From Chitinophagales bacterium (lineage in GTDB: Bacteria > Bacteroidota > Bacteroidia > Chitinophagales > Chitinophagaceae): a stretch of DNA of 64,000 bases. Each line of letters starts with the position of its first letter. Position 1 is the stretch's first letter. A program made the translations under genes and the position numbers. This document shows, one piece after another, positions 16,678 to 22,265 of the stretch. The DNA lies in assembly GCA_017303835.1 (NCBI GenBank), contig JAFLBI010000001.1, positions 2,418,001 through 2,482,000 on the forward strand, in the 5' to 3' direction. The notes under the pieces are model-generated. The model saw only the letters and a list, made by a program, of their open reading frames with translations. It did not search any database and was not told the DNA's origin.

Positions 16678-18123
16678 TTAACGAATCGTGTGCACCAATA
16701 CAGGAATTAAGTAATACGAAAACAGGGTGATGAGTACTGTGGCAATTAGGTTCATCACCAAACCCGTTTTCAGCATATCGTTCAGTTTCAATCGGCCGCT
16801 GGCGAATACGATGGCGTTGGGCGGTGTGCCCATGGGTAGCATGCTGGCGCAACTGGCCGCCAAAGTCATGGGGATACCTAAATAGAGTGGATCAATCTTG
16901 AGTGCATCGGCAATGCCTGCCATCACAGGTGCAAACACAATTACCTGTGCCACATTGCTCATTACTTCGCTGATGAAAATGGAGAGAATGGTGGTGGCGA
17001 AAATGAGCAAGAGCAGATTACTGCCCGAATAGCTGGCGATGAAATTACCCAGCTGCTGAATCAATCCTGCTTTCTCCAACTGATTGGCCAAACTGATACC
17101 GCCCCCGAATAACAACAAAATACCCCAGGCCATTTTTTGTGTATCGTGCCACTCCAGCAATTGCTTGCTCTCCGGCACTTGGGTATGACTTGGCACCAGA
17201 AATAGTGTAATGGCACCAGCCATGGCAATCATGGTATCATCCAATTTCACCACAGTTTGTGCGGCATTGATGAGGTCTTTGGTGATCCACAGTAAAGCAG
17301 TACCTGCAAAAATGATGAGCACTCTTTTTTCGGGGCCGGAGATTTTACCCATCTGCTGCAATTCTGTTTTAATGAGTGCTGCAGTAGCTGTATCATGTGC
17401 AATGCCATTGCGGAAGAGCCAACGCGTCATGGTCCAGTACAGCGTTATCATCAGCAAAGCGGCAATGGGTAAACAGAGCAGCATCCAGTCCACAAACTGA
17501 AATGTGTATTGGTATTTCTTTTCTAAGAAACCCACAAAAGCCACATTGGGTGGTGTACCGATAATGGTGGCAATGCCGCCGAAATTAGATGCATACGCTA
17601 TCGACAACAATAAACAGATAGCCATATTGCCAATCTTGCCTTCACCCTTGTGGTTTTCTTCCATCACACTTACTACGCTCATGGCAATAGGATACATCAT
17701 CATCGTGGTTGCAGTATTGCTCAACCACATGCTGAGAAAACCTGTGGCCAAAATAAAACCCAACACAATTCTGTTGCCACTGGTTCCGGTGATGCGCACA
17801 ATATTCAATGCAATGCGTTTGTGCAGATGCCATTTCTCAATCGCCAAACCTATCATGAATCCACCCATAAACAAAAACACCACGCTGTTAGCATAAGGTG
17901 TTGCTGCATCTTCCATTTTACTAATGCCCATCAATGGAAACAACACCAATGGTATCAAGGCAACTACAGGCATAGCTGCTGCTTCGGTAATCCACCAGGT
18001 AATCATCAGCGCAGCAACAGCCAATACTTTTGCAGCTTTGGGCTCAAAGCCAAACGGATTAAAAAGCATGAAGGTAAAAAGCAGGATGCCCGCCAAAAAA
18101 GAAAGCTGTTGTTTGTTGCGCAT
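16678..18123 (-). CDS. SLC13/DASS family anion:sodium symporter
   Basis: A 481-residue inner-membrane carrier (about twelve hydrophobic segments) of the DASS family that moves dicarboxylates, sulfate or similar anions with Na+. Landmarks are ITWWITEAAAMPVVALIP, the first SNT sodium/carboxylate motif in LSNTATTMMMYP, NFGGIATIIGTPPN, and in the second repeat SEVMSNVAQVIVF where the usual SNT is SNV. It ends with the conserved LPMGTPPNAIVF. The start at 18123 (MRNKQQLSF) follows a terminator, so it is transcribed separately from the upstream dehydrogenase. Substrate is not readable. Confidence 0.92.
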   Translation of the reverse strand: MRNKQQLSFLAGILLFTFMLFNPFGFEPKAAKVLAVAALMITWWITEAAAMPVVALIPLVLFPLMGISKMEDAATPYANSVVFLFMGGFMIGLAIEKWHLHKRIALNIVRITGTSGNRIVLGFILATGFLSMWLSNTATTMMMYPIAMSVVSVMEENHKGEGKIGNMAICLLLSIAYASNFGGIATIIGTPPNVAFVGFLEKKYQYTFQFVDWMLLCLPIAALLMITLYWTMTRWLFRNGIAHDTATAALIKTELQQMGKISGPEKRVLIIFAGTALLWITKDLINAAQTVVKLDDTMIAMAGAITLFLVPSHTQVPESKQLLEWHDTQKMAWGILLLFGGGISLANQLEKAGLIQQLGNFIASYSGSNLLLLIFATTILSIFISEVMSNVAQVIVFAPVMAGIADALKIDPLYLGIPMTLAASCASMLPMGTPPNAIVFASGRLKLNDMLKTGLVMNLIATVLITLFSYYLIPVLVHTIR

Positions 18124-18135
18124 GGACGAAAGATA

Positions 18136-18165
18136 AAAAACCCCCACGGTACCGTAGGGGTTTTT
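18136..18165 (-). terminator. Terminator of the KdnB-like gene
   Basis: A-run, CCCC, ACGGTACCGT palindrome, GGGG, T-run. The stem has one C-A mismatch and a T-rich tail on the minus strand, placed between the KdnB-like stop (18188) and the SLC13 start (18123). Confidence 0.8.
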
Positions 18166-18187
18166 GCTATTTTTTATTGTAGCGCGA

Positions 18188-19261
18188 TTACAATTTCTCG
18201 TAGAGTGCGCGCAGCTTTTCTCTAGTCATGATTTTTTCCCAATCCTTACCCAGTGCGTTTTCCCAAAGTGGCTTCATGCCCAGGCTTACATTGATCATGG
18301 TATCAAACTGCTCATCGGTTAAGCCGGCACAAATACCTGTTGGAATAGTATATCCACCTTTCTCCACCATGCGTTTGAATTCGGCTGTGCCCGCAGGATA
18401 ATATTCTTCCAGGTGATTCATCACAATACAATTACCAATACCATGCTTGGTGCCTAACAAAAAGCTGAGACCATAACTCACGGCGTGTGCAACACCAACC
18501 TGACTATAGGCAATGCTCATACCACCTGCATAAGAAGCCATCATCAGTTTATCATCGCACTCATCATCCCACTGGTCTTTTTCTAAGAATACATTGCGAC
18601 ATAATTCCAATGCTTTCTCGCCGTATGATTTACTGAACTCGTTGAGGTAAGTACCTTCTAAACTTTCGATGCAGTGGATATAACAATCCATGCCTGTATA
18701 GAAACGTTGGTTGGCAGGTGCGTCTTTGGTGAGTTCTGGATCGAGTACGATTTGATCGAAAGGTGTGAAATCAGAATTCATACCCAGCTTGCGCGTTGGT
18801 CCGGTTAAAACCGTTGTTCTACTCACTTCTGCGCCGGTACCGCTGAGGGTAGGAATCCCTACTTTATAGACACCGGCTTGTTTCACCAGATCCCAGCCTT
18901 GATAGTCTGCAGATGAGCCGGGGTTATTCATCATGAGTGAAACCGCTTTGGCTAAGTCCATGGCAGAGCCTCCACCGATACCGATGATACCGCTAACGGT
19001 GCCGAAACTTTCTTTCAGTTCTTTGGCGAGCGAATCCACATAAGTGGTCTTTGGTTCATATGTAACGTCTACAAAAATGATTTTGTCTTTTCCGCGCAGC
19101 GGGATGCGGTTCACGAGGGGCTTGCCTTCAAAGAAATGGTCAACCAGAAACACCATGGGTGCATCGCCCTTGCGTTGTGGGGCGAGTATTTCGTCTAACT
19201 GATTGAAAGCACCACGGCCATACACCACATAACCCACCATTTTGAAATTGCGGAACTGCAT
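18188..19261 (-). CDS. kdnB: Iron-containing alcohol dehydrogenase, KdnB-like (Kdo 8-oxidase)
   Basis: 357 residues. N-terminal MQFRNFKMVGYVVYGRGAF, nucleotide-binding GIGGGSAMDLAKAVSLMM, then SGTGAEVSRTTVLTGPTRK, and metal ligands in TGMDCYIHCIESLEGTY and GVAHAVSYGLSF...KHGIGNC. This precise motif set resembles, from memory, KdnB of Shewanella, which oxidises C8 of Kdo before transamination by KdnA to make Kdo8N. The family call (Fe-ADH) is firm; the KdnB role is inference supported by the resemblance and by kdsB 12 kb away. No kdnA-type aminotransferase is present in the window. The upstream gap is filled with repeats. Confidence 0.75.
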   Translation of the reverse strand: MQFRNFKMVGYVVYGRGAFNQLDEILAPQRKGDAPMVFLVDHFFEGKPLVNRIPLRGKDKIIFVDVTYEPKTTYVDSLAKELKESFGTVSGIIGIGGGSAMDLAKAVSLMMNNPGSSADYQGWDLVKQAGVYKVGIPTLSGTGAEVSRTTVLTGPTRKLGMNSDFTPFDQIVLDPELTKDAPANQRFYTGMDCYIHCIESLEGTYLNEFSKSYGEKALELCRNVFLEKDQWDDECDDKLMMASYAGGMSIAYSQVGVAHAVSYGLSFLLGTKHGIGNCIVMNHLEEYYPAGTAEFKRMVEKGGYTIPTGICAGLTDEQFDTMINVSLGMKPLWENALGKDWEKIMTREKLRALYEKL

Positions 19262-19289
19262 AGAAAAATTTTGGCAAAGTTCTGTAATT

Positions 19290-19358
19290 CTGGTGATAGT
19301 TGATGGTCAATAGACCATGGTTTAAAGTTGATGGTTACTGGTTTATGGTTTTTAGTTT
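19290..19358 (-). repeat. Low-complexity block of family R5 (inverted)
   Basis: GATAGTTGATGGTCAATAG, ACCATGGTTTAAAGTTGATG and GGTTACTGGTTTATGG are reverse complements of the ACCATCAAC-type words found at 7104-7202 and elsewhere. Confidence 0.55.
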
Positions 19359-19367
19359 TCACCGCCA

Positions 19368-19760
19368 AGTCGCAAAGTCACGAAGTGGCGCAAAGACAAT
19401 GTCAAATCTCAAATAATAAATCTCAAATTGATTTTCTCTGCGCTAACTCTGTTGACGCTGCCTCTCTGCGGTAAAATCTTCCTAGAGAAATGTCAAATAA
19501 TCATCCTCGCGAACCTTAGCGTCTTTGTGCTTGTCCACCGAAGCTTTAGCGCAGGTGGGCCTTTGCGGTTAAGTAAAAAATCTGCTTCAATTTCAAATCT
19601 CAAATAATAAATCTCAAATTGATTTTCTCTGCGCTAACTCTGTTGACTCTGCCCCTCTGAGGTAAAATCTTCTCGAGCAATTTCAAATGGTCTTCCTCGC
19701 GAAACCTTGCGCCTTAGCGCCTTTGCGGTTAAGCAAAAAACCTGCGTCAATGTCAAATCT
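19368..19760 (-). repeat. Two tandem inverted copies of repeat family R1
   Basis: The 191-bp unit starting at 19398 is repeated from 19589. Each copy contains the words TCTCAAATAATAAATC, TCTGCGCTAACTCTGTTGA, CTGCGGTAAAATCTTC (or CTGAGG) and CCTTTGCGGTTAAG. The first copy also contains a CTTGTCCACC / GGTGGGCC hairpin around GAAGCTTTAGCGCA at about 19530-19555; the second copy lacks that insert and reads GCGCCTTAGCGCC there. Together with 19262-19367 this fills the gap between the KdnB-like gene and the DUF3050 gene; no gene seen. Confidence 0.8.
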
Positions 19761-19828
19761 TGCATTGATTTTCCCCGCAAACCCCCAACTTTGCCGCCCA
19801 TTATTTGTTTTACCTCAAAACTGATATC

Positions 19829-20617
19829 ATGCAAAACCCCCGAATACTTGCATTACAGGAAGCCATTGCGCCTTACAGAGCCGAGATTGTGCACCACCCT
19901 TTATACGCGCAGATGCGCGAACTGTCTCATGTTCAATTATTTACAGAAGCCCATGTCTTTGCCGTATGGGATTTCATGAGCTTGCTCAAGAGTTTACAGC
20001 AGCAGCTCACATGCACCACTACGCCTTGGGTGCCCAAGGGTGATGCGGCTACGCGCTTCCTCATCAATGAAATTGTGACCGGCGAAGAAAGCGATGTAGA
20101 TGCGGCAGGCAATAGACTCAGTCATTTCGAATTATACCTGCAAGCCATGCAGGAGCTGGGCGCCAATACCGATGTGATGGGCCAGTTTATTCATTATGTA
20201 CAGAGTGGTATTCCGGTACATGAAGCCATGCAGAAACTGCACCTGCCCGATGCTATTCAGCAATTTGTAAACTATACGTTTCATGTAATCATGAACCAGC
20301 CTGCCCATGTGCAGGCCGCGGTGTTTACATTTGGCCGCGAAGACCTGATACCCGATATGTTCCATGCCCTGGTAACCGATTTGAACCAGCGTTTTGGTGG
20401 CAGACTCAAGACTTTCCAATACTATTTAGAGCGACATATTGAAGTAGATGGCGACCACCACAGCCAGTTGGCTTTGCAGATGGTAGAGCGCCTTTGTGGC
20501 GATGATGCCATTAAGTGGGCCGAAGCTACCCAGGCGGCTATCAAGGCTTTGCAGCGCAGAACCGCATTGTGGAACCTGGTACTGGAGCGCATGCAGACCC
20601 CTGTTTTCAGAAATTAA
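19829..20617 (+). CDS. DUF3050 protein (heme-oxygenase-like fold)
   Basis: A 262-residue, all-helical cytoplasmic protein recognised as DUF3050 by MQNPRILALQEAIAPYRAEIVHHPLY, HVFAVWDFMSLLKSLQQQLT, FLINEIVTGEESDVDA, the long SHFELYLQAMQELGA segment, TFGREDLIPDMF and YYLERHIEVDGDHHSQLAL. Conserved His, Glu and Asp residues (E in ATRFLINEIV and ERHIEVDGDHH) are placed as metal ligands in heme-oxygenase-like di-metal proteins. The biochemical role is unknown. The ATG at 19829 fits the family start; eight upstream open codons do not. It lies between repeat DNA and tRNA-Phe. Confidence 0.85.
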   Translation: MQNPRILALQEAIAPYRAEIVHHPLYAQMRELSHVQLFTEAHVFAVWDFMSLLKSLQQQLTCTTTPWVPKGDAATRFLINEIVTGEESDVDAAGNRLSHFELYLQAMQELGANTDVMGQFIHYVQSGIPVHEAMQKLHLPDAIQQFVNYTFHVIMNQPAHVQAAVFTFGREDLIPDMFHALVTDLNQRFGGRLKTFQYYLERHIEVDGDHHSQLALQMVERLCGDDAIKWAEATQAAIKALQRRTALWNLVLERMQTPVFRN

Positions 20618-20689
20618 ATGGGGGAAAACTTGTTCATTGTGTGTTCAGCCCCTATTTTTGCTGCCCGCTAGCAAATAGCATGCGAAGGT

Positions 20690-20783
20690 GCGGCCTGTGT
20701 GCCGAAGTTCTAACGCAGGCACATAGCTCAGTCTCCCGAAAAATCGGGATAAAGTCCGAGCAAAGGAGTTGAAAGAAATAAAG
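20690..20783 (+). pseudogene. Degenerate tRNA-Phe copy interrupted by a small palindrome
   Basis: From 20718 the sequence reads GGCACATAGCTCAGTC, then resumes GAGCAAAGGAGTTGAAAG (from about 20757), matching the intact tRNA-Phe TAGCTCAGTCGGTAGAGC and AAAGGACTGAAAATCC. Between them about 22 nt are inserted (20733-20756), containing the palindrome TCCCGAAAAATCGGGA. The 3' half (T arm, acceptor) is missing. Its 5' end is the right arm of a hairpin (CTGTGTGCC 20695-20703, loop GAAGTTCTAACGCA 20704-20717, GGCACATAG 20718-20726). Confidence 0.65.
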
Positions 20784-20818
20784 TGCATTTTTGCACGATA
20801 GATAAAAAAAACGCTTTT

Positions 20819-20855
20819 GGTGCGCCTGCGCACCGAAGCTTTAGCGAAGGTGCGG
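20819..20855 (+). repeat. Triple-arm hairpin abutting the tRNA-Phe 5' end
   Basis: GGTGCGC (20819-20825), CT, GCGCACC (20828-20834) form a perfect 7-bp hairpin. The same GCGCACC also pairs over six bases with GGTGCG at the tRNA 5' end (20849-20854) across the 14-nt loop GAAGCTTTAGCGAA (20835-20848). The tRNA leader can therefore fold in two alternative ways, one of which sequesters the 5' acceptor strand. Confidence 0.8.
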
Positions 20856-20921
20856 TAGCTCAGTCGGTAGAGCAAAGGACTGAAAATCCTTGTGTCGGCG
20901 GTTCGATCCCGCCCCACACCA
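20849..20921 (+). tRNA. tRNA-Phe (anticodon GAA)
   Basis: Cloverleaf read by eye: acceptor GGTGCGG / CCACACC, D arm GCTC-GAGC, anticodon stem AAGGA / TCCTT with loop CTGAAAA (anticodon GAA at 20882-20884), variable GTGTC, T arm GGCGG-TTCGATC-CCGCC, discriminator A. CCA is not encoded. The acceptor stem has a C5-A68 mismatch; T at position 5 would pair. A strong terminator follows immediately. Confidence 0.96.
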
Positions 20922-20925
20922 CAAC

Positions 20926-20949
20926 AACCCCGAATTATCGGGGTTTTTT
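20926..20949 (+). terminator. Terminator after tRNA-Phe
   Basis: AACCCCGA (20926-20933) pairs with TCGGGGTT (20938-20945), loop ATTA, followed by a T run. Confidence 0.9.
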
Positions 20950-20956
20950 GTTGCCC

Positions 20957-21018
20957 ATAACCCTCAACTAGCAACTACCAACCACAAACCATTAACTATT
21001 GTCCATTAACCATCAGCT
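20957..21018 (+). repeat. Low-complexity block of family R5 next to tRNA-Phe
   Basis: Words CAACTAGCAACTACCAACC, AACCATTAACTATTG and TCCATTAACCATCAGC, as in other R5 blocks. It separates the tRNA from the accessory genes that follow. Confidence 0.55.
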
Positions 21019-21050
21019 AAATATCATTAATAACCAATAAGTTAAATATT

Positions 21051-21140
21051 TTTGTCAGGCTATACCCTGATTTTTTAATCTGTATTGTCAGGTTATACCC
21101 TTACATTTGATCAAAATTTGTCAAGTTATACCCTTACACA
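21051..21140 (+). promoter_or_regulatory. Three iterated operator-like repeats, 33-bp period
   Basis: TTGTCAGGCTATACCCTGA (from 21052), TTGTCAGGTTATACCCTTA (from 21085) and TTGTCAAGTTATACCCTTA (from 21118) are spaced by exactly 33 bp, about three helical turns, ending at the ATG of the HTH gene at 21141. The core is TTGTCA(G/A)G(C/T)TATACCCT. Position and spacing point to binding by the HTH protein encoded immediately downstream, probably as autoregulation; this is inference. Confidence 0.75.
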
Positions 21141-21599
21141 ATGCGCAAAAAATCATTACAGATACAACAGTTGGGCCGTAAAATGCAGGCCTATGCGCAA
21201 CTGCAAACCCTGGTGCCACCACCTACGGGATGGATTAAAGCGGTGCGTACCGCTATTGGTATGAGCATGCAACAATTGGGTAACCGCTTGTCTATAACCC
21301 GGCAGAGTGCGCAGGAAATAGAACAGCGCGAGCAGGATGGCTCTATCACGCTCAAGTCTTTGCGCGAAGCAGCCCATGCCATGGATATGGAATTGGTTTA
21401 CGGTTTTGTACCCAAGGATGGCAGTATTGATCAGTTGATAGAACGTAGAGCAAAAGCGCTGGCAAAGGAAATTGTGTTGCGCACATCCCATTCTATGCGA
21501 TTGGAAGATCAGGAAAACAGCCAAGAGCGCATACAGCAAGCCATTGAAGAAAGGGCAATGATGATTCAACAAGAATTACCAAAAGCTTTATGGGATTAG
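21141..21599 (+). CDS. Mobile mystery protein A (HTH, Xre-type)
   Basis: 152 residues. Basic N-terminus KKSLQIQQLGRKMQ, then P-P-P-T-G-W-I, an HTH_3 region at about residues 33-75 (AIGMSMQQLGNRLSITRQSAQEIEQRE), and KSLREAAHAMDMELVYGFVPKDGS. This is the upstream member of the MmyA/MmyB gene pair that recurs on plasmids and islands. The second gene overlaps it by 10 bp. Three 33-bp-spaced repeats occupy its promoter region. It is predicted to be a DNA-binding repressor of the pair. Confidence 0.88.
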   Translation: MRKKSLQIQQLGRKMQAYAQLQTLVPPPTGWIKAVRTAIGMSMQQLGNRLSITRQSAQEIEQREQDGSITLKSLREAAHAMDMELVYGFVPKDGSIDQLIERRAKALAKEIVLRTSHSMRLEDQENSQERIQQAIEERAMMIQQELPKALWD

Positions 21600-22186
21600 A
21601 CCTTGACTATATAGATGGACAAACGCCGATTGAGGAAGATGAAAAAGAGGGGCTGCTGATCTCTACCATTACCACTCGTGGCGAGTTAGATGAATTTGAG
21701 CAGCAAAACATAGAGCAGGCCGTGCAATGGAGTCTGGGCAGAAATATTAAGCCCGAACAATTGTTCTCTGAAGAATTTATCAAGGCATTGCATAAACGTA
21801 TGTATGGCCAAGTGTGGCAATGGGCCGGAGAATTTAGAAAAACGAATAAAAACTTGGGTGTAGACAAATGGCAGATAGCACCGGCGTTGCGTGGTTTGCT
21901 GGATGATGCACAATACTGGTACGCGCACCAAGCTTATGCGCCGGATGAACTGGTGTTGCGGTTCAAGCACCGCTTGGTAAGCATTCATTGTTTTCCCAAC
22001 GGCAATGGTAGGCACAGCCGCTTGATGGCAGATATCATGATTGAAAAATTATACCAAATGCCTGTCTATACTTGGGGAGCTGTTGGTATGCATAAAAAAA
22101 ATGATCAAAGAGCTGAATATCTTCAAGCGATGCGAGATGCAGATACAGGAGACTTTATTCGCTTGATCACATTTGCTCGTAAGTGA
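21590..22186 (+). CDS. Mobile mystery protein B (Fic-domain protein)
   Basis: 198 residues. The Fic active-site motif HCFPNGNGRHSR is at residues 133-144, intact for the catalytic His and the nucleotide-binding GNGR. Family features before it: TTRGELDEFEQQNIEQAV near the N-terminus and MYGQVWQWAGEFRKTNKNLGV. Fic proteins transfer AMP or another phosphate-containing group to target proteins. With the HTH partner this makes a toxin-antitoxin-like or regulatory pair; the target is unknown. The gene overlaps MmyA by 10 bp (translational coupling). Confidence 0.9.
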   Translation: MGLDLDYIDGQTPIEEDEKEGLLISTITTRGELDEFEQQNIEQAVQWSLGRNIKPEQLFSEEFIKALHKRMYGQVWQWAGEFRKTNKNLGVDKWQIAPALRGLLDDAQYWYAHQAYAPDELVLRFKHRLVSIHCFPNGNGRHSRLMADIMIEKLYQMPVYTWGAVGMHKKNDQRAEYLQAMRDADTGDFIRLITFARK

Positions 22187-22199
22187 ACAAGAAAATAAT

Positions 22200-22238
22200 G
22201 ATTACCGATTTTCTTGATATCAAGAAACTATTGTAATC
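22200..22238. terminator. Nested palindrome between convergent genes
   Basis: A perfect 18-bp palindrome TTTCTTGATATCAAGAAA (22210-22227) sits inside outer arms GATTAC (22200-22205) and GTAATC (22233-22238). It lies between the Fic gene and the convergent helicase gene, so it may be a bidirectional terminator, although tails are not strongly T-rich; a protein-binding palindrome is possible. Confidence 0.45.
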
Positions 22239-22265
22239 AACGTTGGAAATTGAAAGTTCAAAAAC

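Noticed and set aside
20645-20974. Minus-strand 109-codon ORF across the tRNA-Phe
   Set aside because: It is antisense to the tRNA and terminator; the resemblance to short spurious proteins near tRNAs is a known annotation artefact.
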